A program made the translations under genes and the position numbers. A stretch of 64,000 nucleotides of DNA from contig CM059975.1 in NCBI GenBank assembly GCA_030490835.1, positions 59,139,174-59,203,173 on the forward strand, written 5' to 3'. Positions 37,328 to 48,492 of the stretch are shown one piece after another. Positions within the stretch are counted from its first letter, which is position 1. Every line of letters starts with the position of its first letter. Source of the DNA: Annona cherimola. Its lineage: Eukaryota; Streptophyta; Magnoliopsida; Magnoliales; Annonaceae. The notes beneath the pieces were generated by a model, which worked only from the letters and a program-made list of their open reading frames with translations, did no database searches and was not told the DNA's origin.

Positions 37328-38341
37328 GGTGGGAACGGCCATGTGAGAAGGAGCTTTTAGAAATTTTTCTAAGTACTAAACCTTCTCCCCCGAGACAGCA
37401 ACTCACATCCCAGACTTAGGCCAGCAAGGAGGAAGAAAAGGGAAGAAAAAAAGAAGGAAAAAGGAGAAGAAATTCATCACAAGTCATTAGGGTTTGATCT
37501 TCATCAAACAAGTAAGTAGATGTGTTAAGTTGAGCTTTCCATTTGAGTTTTAAACATCAAGATTTTGGATATGAATTTGATGTTTAAAGACTCCTTAAAT
37601 GATGGTTCAACATGCCCTTTGATCAAGTATTGAATGAGTATTATGTTACATGTATGGATTTTAATGACTAATGTGATTGAAATGAAGTTTAGAGTGGGTT
37701 ATGAGTTGAAAACTCCACTTGATAAAACCTAAATTCAAATGATAAGTTGATGTATTGGATTAATATCATGTTTAGGCTATGAATCATTCTTTAATGAAAA
37801 GTATATGTTGATTTAAGCTTAAGATATGAATTTTGAAAAGAAGGGAATTCAAAGTGATGCATATGACCCGATTTTTTCCATTTTTATTCTAAAAATGGTA
37901 TGAAAATGGAATTACACGATTTATGGGAGTTTTGTAGGATAAAATACCCTAGGGTTAGGGTACTATTGACACCCAAAAGGATTTGGGAAGATAAGCCCCA
38001 AATCTGATTTTGTGAATTTTATGAAAAGATGTCCAAATGAGGCGAAAACGGTAACTGAAATGGTGAAGTAAGTTGCTGTTTCGATAAATGATTATTTATG
38101 AATGTTAAATATGTGTTAATACCCTAGATTTGGATTAGAAAAAGTGGGATTAATTGCTGAAAATTCGAAATTATAAAACTATTTAGGGTTAAGTGTCAAA
38201 AGACACGTTAAACGTGTGAAAAATGGGTTCCAAAGTTGCTGTATTGGAAATCTATGATTAGTGGATTTAAATCCCATAAAGATACCCTAAATAAAGTGAT
38301 AATTAAGGTTAATTATCATGCTAAATTAGAGAATAAGTTGC

Positions 38342-41300
38342 TGTGGCACCCCGAACCGGGGTGCCTAGAAGCTTTACTCCGGGATCTTATCGATTGATAA
38401 ATGTGACTCAGGATTGTTGCCCTGATCACGCGGTGGGTTTTTAATTGGATCTCGTCCAAATTTTTTCTTTCTTTCTTTTTATTTTCTTTCATCATATAAA
38501 CATATACTCATCATCATTCATAATGGACTTATCCATATCATCATAAATCATCAACTTCTCATATTATTCATCTCTTCATAATTTCATACAACCTATGTCT
38601 TTTTCACCATATCCCATTAGGGCATTTATTCATACAAAAATCTACTAACTTTTGTAGATTCCTTTTTTCCTTTAGCAACACATGCCCTTCATCTCTTGGC
38701 TTTTCCTACACTTGTCTGAGGTTGGGAAAACAAAACATGAGTCGAAACTCAATAAGCAAGCATTTTTCATTTTAAATGCATTCCTCTCCATTTGGTAGAA
38801 GACACTTACTAAGTGATCAACTACCAACGGAATAGAAACCTTTTCGTAAACCATTTTTAGAAACCTTTCATAAACCATTCATGTAAACCATTCATAAATG
38901 CATTTCTCTCCATTCGATAGGAGACACTTAGCAAGTGATCAACTATCAATGGAATAGAAACATTTTCATAAAAATTATTTCATAAACATTGGATGTGCAA
39001 ATTCTTCCTTTTCACTCATGACATAAACTTTCGTGTGCGGGTATGCTAGCCCAGGGAACATCTCACATAGCATGGTCCAATACGTCGGCTGTCTCCGACT
39101 TGGCCTCATCAAGGGGAACCTCTCTTCCTCTTGACGCCTACATAGTTCCTACATACATGACTTTTGATTTCCCCAACATTATATACCTCTTACACTAGGT
39201 GACTTATCATTCTCATGTAGAGAATTATTTGCACCATCCCTTAAAAAGATCATTTCAAATCCATGCTTTCATTTTCAATCCATGTATGAAAATGCAATGC
39301 ATTCATTCACACATAACATTCCTTTGCCTCCATCTCTGGGGAGGACGCCGTCGGCACACAGCCCATACGACTCGGCAATAATGAAGGTGGACCCTCTGAT
39401 CCGCTTTTTACCTCTACCAAAGCCTCTTCATTATACATCATACATGTGCACATGTCCATGAACATCACATGATATCAATATGTCGGCATGACTTTTCATA
39501 AAAACTCATAAACATTTATCATTTCAAAACATTATAGGAATGTCCACCCTTAAACACATTTCATAAATACTTGAGAATAAAATCATATTTTCAAAGTTGT
39601 GCTTGCTTACAATGAAGCAATAAAATCATATTTAAAAAATTTGCTTGCTTACAATAAAGCAATAAAATCATATTTTCAAAGTTGTGCTTGCTTATCTCCT
39701 CAGTCCGTGTCCTCCATCTTTTCCTTTCCTTTTCTTATACAAGGAAAAATAATATTTTATCTATATCATTCCATATTTTAGATTGCTTCCCGTGCATTCT
39801 TTATAATCATTTATCACCTCATTTCTTAGAGGTTAATCTTATAAAGATACTTTGTCATTACCTCATTATATGGTTTTTTATCCATAAATCCTTAAAAATT
39901 TCATCCATACATCCTTATAAAAATAAATCTCAATTTTTCCCAAAATCAAGTTGTTCACTGTTCATAATTACTATTCATGTCACTGCAGCAGATTACTGTT
40001 CACCCGAGATTACTATTCACAGCGACGTGGGTTACTGTTCATGGGTTCCAAAAATAAAAAATACCATGACATAGCTTATGCTTAGTATATCATGAAAAAT
40101 TTCATACATTTTGAATTTATCATCATTTACTTGGCTTAAAAAATCACTTTCTCCATATACTAAAAATCAACATAAATTCACTTAAGCATAATTCTTAATT
40201 TCAAAAATTATGAAATTAATATATCATCATTCTAACATCATATTTATCATAATCATACATCCCAAATTATCATTTATCATTTTTGGAGCATTATTTTCAC
40301 ATATCATATGCTATCTTCTCGAATGCTCTATCTTTGCTCCAAATTTTTTATATTTTGGCATAATTCCAATTAAGAATTATATCTATACTTATTTTTTCAT
40401 ACTTAGGCATTATCTAAGCATGGTTTTACCCTACTTAACATCCAAAAGAAATTTGGATAGAAATCACTTACCCGAAGTGGAGATACGCCTCTTTTTCTCA
40501 CACTTCCTCTCTCTAACTTACTCCTTTCTTTTCTTGGACATGTGGGATGGTTTGGGGGCTTGGAATGGCTCAAATGGAGCTGAGATTTCTTGGCCTTGGA
40601 CGTTCTCCCTGCTGCCCTATTTATAGTGTTGGATTTTTCAAGAATTTAGAATTTACCCCCTAGCATTGAGGTATTTAATTATAAATTGGTATTTCTTTCT
40701 AATTTTGAAAAATGCTTTGATCCATGTTCTGCCCACCCTAGGCCTGCTCCACCCCCCTATGCAGCCCTATTTTTTACCTTTTTTTATTTTTAAAATTATT
40801 TAATTTAGGCTAAATAAATCTTAGCCGTTGATTAAAGATGAGGTTGATCATGGACCATTGATTTGGTCAAATATTCCCAACCACCCCCCTTCAATTTCTG
40901 CTGTTAATTTATTATTTATTTTTTTTAATTATTTAATTTAATAAAAAGTCAAAAGTAGCATTAATGGAAAATTAAGCTACTTTTTTATCTCCTTTTAACG
41001 TTTCATCTTGACCCTTGATTTGTGATTTTTGATCAATCTTGGACCACTCATCATGTTCATCATCATATTTTGGTTATCCATAAAAAATTTCATTTCAATC
41101 CAACGTCCGAATTGCAAGATATGAATTTTTCTTCATTTTCTTCACAAAAATCCAAAAAAATCCGAAAATTATTATTTTAATCCAAAAAGCACTTTTGTCC
41201 TTTAGTGGGAAGCTTCCTTTTTCGTCTTTTATGATTAAGTTAATCCAAAATGATTAACTTAACATATTCTTTAATCTCACATTTACTATTCACGTTTCAC

Positions 41301-41455
41301 TATTCACGTGTACTATTCATCCAAATTTCATAATTAATTATTTTAACCTCTATTTTCACATATTTTCATACTCATGAATATATATTTTATTAATATATTG
41401 CCTAGAGTTTACAATCCTAGGGTTTCATAACGTGTCTAAGATCGGGATTTCATAA
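38342..41455 (-). mobile_element. Gypsy LTR S5 (minus), nested in the chromovirus 3' LTR
   Basis: TGTGGCACCCCG at 38342 to GGATTTCATA at 41455, 3114 bp. Flanks GTTGC (38337-38341) and ATTGC (41456-41460) match at 4 of 5 bases. It has the same family features as S2 and S4, including the leader donor TTCGG/GTAAGTG at 40471-40470 (minus). It contains two short tandem duplications (38780-38950 and 39570-39695). Confidence 0.87.
39570..39695. repeat. Short tandem duplication in S5
   Basis: Two and a half copies of a unit of about 45 bp with 'gcttgcttacaataaagcaa' and 'taaaatcatatttt'. Confidence 0.7.
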
Positions 41456-43104
41456 TTGCTGATTTGGAAAATTTTATGGAATGCATCATATGTGTGATGT
41501 GAAGTGAGTATATGTGGAATGATGAACATGCATAATTGGTAAATGACCTATGTAAATGGATTTTGTGCAAAAATGTATGAAAATATAATAAAATTCATGA
41601 ATATATTGCTGTTTAGAAGCATGATGTTAATATCAAATTTTGAGATTAATTAATGAGGCTTAAAGCAACAACGTGTGCTTAAAATGAGCACCGATGTATA
41701 AATTTTTGGAAAATAAGGAAAAAATGGTATATGAAAGGTAATGAGCCATTAAATGATGATTATTGAATGATTATTAAGTGATTGAATGTTTACCCTACTT
41801 ATGGGATTGAACATGTTGTATATTAACTGAGGTAATGCACAAGTATGTCCTATATGGGCATAACGACTTGAGAAGTCGAAGGAATTATGTATGTTAATAA
41901 AAATGGGTTGGAAAACTGAGTTGAATGGAAGAAAAAGAAAGTATATGAATGCTACGTCATTCTTATATATATATAGGCAAAGGCAAAAGGATAAGCAAAA
42001 CGGAAAGCTAAGCAAGTAAGGTAAGCAAGCGCAAATTTGAAAATGTGATTTTATTGCTTCATTGTAAGCAAGCAGCTTTCTAAATGACTTTTGTTTTAAA
42101 TGCTTTCTAAGTTATTTAAGGATGGTCATTCCTTGTCTACATGTGTATTGAAATGTTTATTTCTATTGAAATAAATTATTGTTTACTGTTTCGCAATTAT
42201 GCATGAAATGTGATGAAATATGAATTTATACGATGTTTCATTGAAATGATGTTTAAAGAGGGATGGTGCAAAGAATTCTCTACATGAGAATGACAAGTTC
42301 CATGTGTAAGGGGGTATATAATGTCGAGATGACTAAAAGTCATGCATGGAACGGAAGTCAAGTAGGCTAGTCGAGGTAGTAAGTGGACAAGGAGTCCCCC
42401 TTGACGTTGCCAAGTCGGTAGGTCCAGCACCAAGGATGGAAAGGACCATACTATGAAAGAATATTCCTCATGCTAGCGTACCATCACATGAAGGATAATG
42501 TCATGAATAGAAATGATAAATTTGCACATCCAAAGTTTAGTAAAAGTTTATGAAAGTTTTTATGAAAAAGTTTCTGCTCCGTATGTAGTTGATAACTTGC
42601 TAAGTGTCTCTACTGAATAGAGAGAAATGCTTTTAAACAATATTGCCTTCAAAATGAATTGCCTGTAAGAGTTTTGACTCACGTTTTCATTTTCCAAACC
42701 CATAGACAGGTGAAAGAAGAGACCTGGCAAAGGAGAAAGAGCTGACCATTGAAGAAATGAAAAAACATTATAAGTTTCATGTTTGTGAAAACTTATGTTA
42801 GGTGGTTGTAAAATAATTTGATGTTTTACATTGACATCTATGGATGATATATGCAGTGACATCTGATTTATGAGATGATTTGAAATATATTATGAAAATC
42901 ATGTCTAGTTATGACATTATTGGATGGAAATGAACTGAATATGCTTGAGATGGAAAAATAAAAGGAAATAAATATCTAAGAAAACATATTTAATTGGATA
43001 AATATCCATTGAAACCCGCCGTGTGACAGGGCAACAATCCTGATCACGTTTACCAGTCGATAGATCCCGAGGTAAGGTTGTGACGCTCGGGCTAGGGCGC
43101 CACA

Positions 43105-43964
43105 GATAATGTCCTCCTTTGCCAAAGGAGTTATGAAGAAAATATTTTGGACGTAAAACGTCCACTAATGAAAGATGATTTTATGTAAATGTCTTTGAAC
43201 ATTAGAAATGTTGATATAAGATTAAAGAAAATTAATTAAAGAGGGTAAAAAGTATATATTTTGCCTGAACAAGCCCAGATGTGGCTTGTGAATGATTTTA
43301 AGAATGATGTTTTATGAGAATGTTCAAGGACATGGAACTGTCCTTATGAACAAGGATTTTATGATCATGTTTTAGGACATATATATATCCTCAAGTAAAA
43401 AGGTGTTCAAGATGTTTAAGAAAAAGGTTTTAAAAGAAGTTTTGCCCTTCAAACATAAAATGCTTGCTTACTGAGTTGTCACTCACGTTTTATTTTTCCA
43501 AACCTTAGACAGGTACCGGGGAAACTCAAGAGGATGCAAATTTAAGTAATAAAGGAAAGGTACGTGATGGTAGCCATGTGGGCTATAAGGAATGAAATGT
43601 GATTGCCTGATTAAAGATCCAAGGTATGTTGATGTATATGTGAACTTATGTAGAATTATAAGTTTTATGTGATCCAATGCTTGTATGGATGTATGTATAA
43701 AATGTAAATGTTATTGTAAAAAAGCATGATGAATGCTATGAAAGAATTATGAAATTTTATTACAAGTGTATTGTTGCTTGTATGATGAAAGATGTAGTGT
43801 GGAATGAAATGAATGATGATAGATAAAATGAATGAATTGAAAAAAAAATTGGATGACATCTAATTAAGAACTCGCCGCGTGATCAGGGCAACAATCCTAA
43901 TTCACATTTACCAATCAATAAGGTCTTGAGGTAAGGAAGTGACGTCTCGGTTTGGGGCGCCACA
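43105..43964 (+). repeat. Second 3' end of a gypsy LTR, 5' truncated
   Basis: From about 43440 the sequence repeats the order seen at 42640-43104 (a 'tcactcacgtttt..ccaaacc..agacagg' block, then the conserved terminal block) and ends GGGGCGCCACA at 43964. No LTR start belongs to it. Confidence 0.75.
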
Positions 43965-45597
43965 AGTGGTTTATCTGTTTATTCCTTTTTTGGTTCAGGA
44001 ATGACAGGAGGTATTATCTTGTCTTCTATGGTGGTTTGGATTTTATCTAATTATTTTTCTATGGTGATTAAAGATTAATTTGTATAGTTATTTTGTTCAT
44101 AAAGTTTTTTAATATTACTTACATTTTGAGGTGTTTCAGTATCTGTCCTAACTTCGTATGGGGAACATGTTTTTTTTTCCTAATTCTATCACAATTTCGA
44201 TTTCTGGTAGATTATTTGGAGTTTTTATTTATTTTTCTGTGGAGTCTTTCACTATAGGTTCTGTGGTTGCAAGGTAATTCGTTTGTTTTTCAGGAGAATG
44301 GAAAGTCTCGAACCATTCAAAGAAAAACATGTGCACTTTATGTATTTTTATAAATTCATGATATACTTCTTGAATGAGTTTTCTTTCATTCTTATTATAA
44401 TTTTTATAAAAAGTATTTCCTTTTTTCTTTATTAAATTTATTATAAAAGTTCTTTTTAAATTTATTATAAAAGTTCTTTCTTAGTTTTTCTTTGTCTGGT
44501 TCAAATTATTTTTCAATAATATTTATCAATGGGTCAAAGTCTCCTATATATGTTTTAATAGGCACTATTCTTGGGCTTGAGATTTCCTCATTTTGTTCTA
44601 CAGAGTAGATTGGTTGAGAAATTGGAGGATTAATGTTTATTCCTTTAATTTTTATGTCTGATCTGTTGTTTGTAGGTATTGAAGAACATGAGGCTCCTCG
44701 ATTAAATTATTTTAAAGGATCTTTCTGAAGTTTTATCTAAAGATCTTGTGAGGTTGAAAGAAGATATTTTCCTAAATGAGTTCATGTCTATTATTGTATT
44801 TTCATCTTCATCTTCACCTATTTTTCTAATTTCTAATTTTTTATTTGAGGAGGTAGTACCTTTGTTTGAAGTTTCCAGTGAGATGGAAGAGTTATTTGAT
44901 CTCATTTTATGGTCTTAAGTATCATTACATTAGCTTTTCTTATATCAGTTTGTAATAATATTGTTTCTCCTTTTAAGGATTATTTAATAGCTCTTATGTT
45001 GAAAGCCATAGTCATGATTTCGTAATGGATCCTATACACCAAGGCTATAGGTAAAATCCTTGTCTTATTTTACAGTTATGAACTTTCAGATTTAAAGTTA
45101 AAGTGTCTAAAATATTTTGATCTTGCAAGAAAATGGTCAAATTTGGATATTAGTGAAAATAAATAAGTCCATTGTATAAGTTTGTTTCTACCATTCCTAA
45201 AAGTGAATCTTGAAATTTATTAAACCTACAATCTCTTAAGAATAATGGGATTGAAGTGTCCAAAACTTCTCTTGTAAATGATTTAATAGCTACTTGTACT
45301 AGTCCTAAATGTATGAAATTATATTTTTGCTGATGTTTGTTCAATTAATCTTTTGTTTAAAAGAGAAATAGTTTCATATTGATTAAATAAAGAGATTTTT
45401 TGTTCGAATTTTTGTATTATATAGTTTTTTGAGAGTTGAAATGATCCTCTTTTATATATTTGACTGTCCGAGATATCAGGTATTTTCCAATCATTTAAGT
45501 CTTTTTCCAAATTATCTACATTAATGTCTTCTATGTCTAATACATTACCTCCGCTACTATTTGATTTAGAACTAAAGTTTCTAAATAATGCATTCAT
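43965..45597 (-). pseudogene. Endogenous pararetrovirus-like (Caulimoviridae-type) movement protein and downstream region
   Basis: Three minus-strand open segments (45597-45319, 45344-45150, 44905-44702) and stop-broken sequence to 43965. The first two and the following stretch match by pattern the 30K-type movement protein of plant pararetroviruses: an N-terminal segment with YKRGSFQLS, then HLGLVQVAIKSFTR and FQDSLLGMVE, then YEIMTMAFNIR (near 45010). Such proteins let virus pass plasmodesmata. The later part (44905-43965) is Ser/Lys/Glu-rich and helix-prone. It is cut at 43964 by an LTR end, so capsid and RT are absent. Frame changes and stops show an old, inactive copy. A retroelement that captured such a gene is the alternative. 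Confidence 0.7.
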
Positions 45598-45682
45598 GGT
45601 TGGATTGTAGGAAACATGACTTAGGATTTCATAGAGATTCGAAAGACACTATTCTCCTTCCACCACGCAAAATTTAGCAATA

Positions 45683-45696
45683 TGGCTTTAATACTA
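45683..45696 (-). promoter_or_regulatory. Decayed tRNA-Met primer-binding site of the pararetroviral remnant
   Basis: Minus strand TAGTATTAAAGCCA against TGGTATCAGAGCCA. The three differences are all transitions. It lies about 85 bp upstream of the movement-protein frame on the same strand, as expected for a pararetroviral leader. Confidence 0.55.
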
Positions 45697-45699
45697 AAT

Positions 45700-47752
45700 G
45701 TATCAGATCAATGAAGAACATCTCTAAACGGCTATAAAAAAGATGCTGAAGAAGGAAGAAGGGTCATCGATGTAAGAAGAGAAGCCAGAGAGAATTAGTC
45801 CTCAAGGATATTCAGAAAGGTAGAGAAGAGAGTTTGGATCTTTTGGGGAAGCTTGTAAGGATAGAAAGGGGAAGTGGAGGGTTGCTTGGAATGTGGAAAG
45901 CATAGCTAACATTGGCTAGCATGACTAGCATTATGTGGTGGTGATCTTCTGATGGTGGCAAGCTAGGTCGTCTTCCAAAAGGGGATTGGAGCATGTTTTA
46001 CAAGCAAGAGGATTTCAATTGAGGAAAACCATTTTAATGATTCACTTCGAAAGCTCAATCTCCATAAGCGTTGCTTCAAGGACGATAAAAGGTCACTAAT
46101 TTTCAAAGCGTTTACTTTTGTTGATGGAAAATGGAATTTTTATATGAGTGCTGGTAGTGGCGACTCGCTGAGAGAGACAAGGATGGAAACTGCCGTCAGA
46201 GAAGACGAGGGGGTTAGGCAGCAACAACAAGGGTGAAATGAGAGAGAGAGAGAGGGGAAGACCACGAAGAGAGTAGATGAGAAAGAGAGCAACTGACTAC
46301 CAAAGATTTCTTAGTCAAAGAAGACAAGTGCTGCAACCATGAGGGAGAGAGAGAGAGAGAGAGAGAGAAAGGGTGAGTGAGGTGATTTCTTTATTTGATA
46401 GGGTTTTTTGTCAAATTCTTTACAAGCATTAGTTGGACTGTCAATAATTATTTTTTGAGGGCAAAATCAAATGAACAGGTTAACGCCACATGGTCAGACA
46501 ACCAAGAAAGGTGGTCGAAAACAAGCCTTATTAGCGCCCAAGCATAAAAGATTAACACTATCAAAAATTGAAGTTGACTTTGTGCCAAGTTTAGCTATAG
46601 TGGAATCCTATAATATTTGGGAAAAATATAAGATATATTTGGACTAATATTGATAAATTGTCATAGTTAGGTGACTATTGCATATAGTAAAAATCTCAAA
46701 TACCATTGCAAGACATCAAGTAACATTATGTTAGAGAAATTACGGCAGAGACAGAAGTGATTCCAAAATACATATTTATACATCAGACGATTGTGGATTT
46801 GTTCAAGAAACTAATTTTTAGATACTTATTTGTATCACATGTTGGTATGTGCAAATTAGGATATATATTAGAATATTTATTTTAAAATATTAATGAATAT
46901 TTTTTATTACTTATGAAATACTAGCATGAATGAATGAATACATGAATGAAAAGTATATTAGCAAAGTCATAGATTGATTCTTTTTCATGGGCAATCACTT
47001 TTCATATTCTAGAAACATACAGAGATCAAACGACTTAAGTGCTATAGATATTATATGTGAATATAAAACTTATAGATTTCTATTTGAACATGCATTCTAA
47101 AATATTTTGTCGCCTTGATAGGAGAATTAAGATGAGATTATATTAAATTATATAATGATCGTAATTGGAGTCCCATTCCTTGTTGGACTTTATTAAAGCT
47201 AGATGTGAGATCTTAGTTGATACTTAAATAGGGTGACTACTTTGAGAACTTAGCTTAAGAACTTGATAATATTGAATTAATGTTTGTATGATATTAAAAA
47301 GTTAATAACATACGCTCCGTATGCATTAGGATAAATTTCACTATATTCATACTACGTATATTTTTTAGCAACTTATAGAGAAAGTAAGTTGAATTATTTT
47401 TATTTTGATAATCCCTTTCTCCTTATTGTAAGAGTGCTTGAAACAAAAGAGCTTCATTTTATGCCCATGTGACTTTCGACTAGATTTGAGGTTGTATTCT
47501 AATGTTTGCTACACTAGCATATTTACTATGATTAATGCAACTTTGTCGAACATGTATTGAAAAGTGGTTAATCTATAATTGAGAAATATATGCAGAAAAG
47601 GAAGGTTTTTTCTTGTACTCATAGACAACCAATTATGTTCGTTTATGTGATTTGTTTATGTAATTGGACATAATTATAATTAGAATGTAATGAAAGAAGT
47701 AGTCAAGTATAGTGTTATGAGGGATTAGGTATACTTGAATTTGTTGTGAACT
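45700..47752. other. No recognisable gene; leader-like and AT-rich sequence with a GA microsatellite
   Basis: 45700-46500 is purine-rich in places (46225-46255 and 46341-46369) and could be the leader of the pararetroviral remnant. 46500-47750 is AT-rich with no ORF or repeat I recognise. Confidence 0.4.
46341..46369. repeat. (GA)n microsatellite
   Basis: About 12 uninterrupted GA units. Confidence 0.95.
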
Positions 47753-48492
47753 CAACTAGAAAATCAAGAGTAATTTATATTTTGATGATTAATAATTCAA
47801 TTTTGAGTATTAAAATGTTACTAACATATTTGGTGAATTATTTTAGAAGATGAAAATTTCAAACATCAAACTATAGCAGACCAAGTCTTATATCTAAGTT
47901 GACTTAGACACGCGACTTAGGTCAAGTTTATACCTAAGTCAACCCCAAAAAGCAACTTAGGTTGAAAGAACACAAGTACTGAAGTGCTGATAGGTTAAGT
48001 AGCAAATCGAAGTGGACTCCGATTGCAACTTGGGTGAAGTCGATAACAAGTCGACTTAGGGACTTACATGTTTTAACTAACTCAAAGTTGAACAAGCAAA
48101 GTTGCAACCTAAGTCAATTTCACCCTGCGATTTGAGCAAAGTTGAAGACCAAGTCGACCTCAGACTACGACTTGCGTTTCTAAAGATTTGAGCTAGATTT
48201 CAAACACTAAGTACCAAAATTCGAGTAGCACATCCAAGTCAACTCCGCTAAGCAATTTGGATGAAGCCGAAGATCAAGAAGTCGAAGATCAATTTTGATT
48301 AAATTCAAGTACTTATAAGACTAATGCCACAGAAGCATATTTCTTGAAGTTTAAAGATTCAAGCAGGCAGTAAAGTCACATAGCTAAGTCGATTTCGCTA
48401 GCGATTTTGGTGAAGTTCCAGAGCCAAGTCGACTTAAGGGTTGCATATTCCTACTAACTACACAGATTACAAGCGAAGTTGCACCTAAAATC

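Larger units (their letters stand above)
33001..43104 (+). mobile_element. Deleted gypsy element, probably chromovirus (Tekay/Del-like)
   Basis: 5' LTR 33001-33950, primer site 33956-33967, gag 34296-35691, large deletion, pol tail about 35840-35981, polypurine tract, 3' LTR 35982-43104 (with LTR S5 inside). The LTRs start TGTGAAACCC and end GCGCCACA. Chromovirus assignment rests on the initiator-Met primer site, gag with zinc knuckles, and a C-terminal tail typical of a chromodomain-bearing pol. The flanks TATCT (32996-33000) and GATAA (43105-43109) do not match, so the ends may come from different copies. Confidence 0.8.
35982..43104 (+). repeat. 3' LTR of the chromovirus, interrupted by LTR S5
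   Basis: TGTGAAACCCC to GCGCCACA. After removing 38342-41460 it is about 4.0 kb, like S2 and S3. It holds a TATA box (TATAAAA, 37321-37327), a purine-rich leader (37430-37475) and a splice donor ACAA/GTAAGTAG at 37512. A terminal block (43004-43104) is strongly conserved among all LTRs of the family. Confidence 0.85.

Noticed and set aside
32996..43109. TATCT and GATAA as target duplications of the chromovirus
   Set aside because: They do not match. The apparent similarity is only to the reverse complement, which is not how duplications form.
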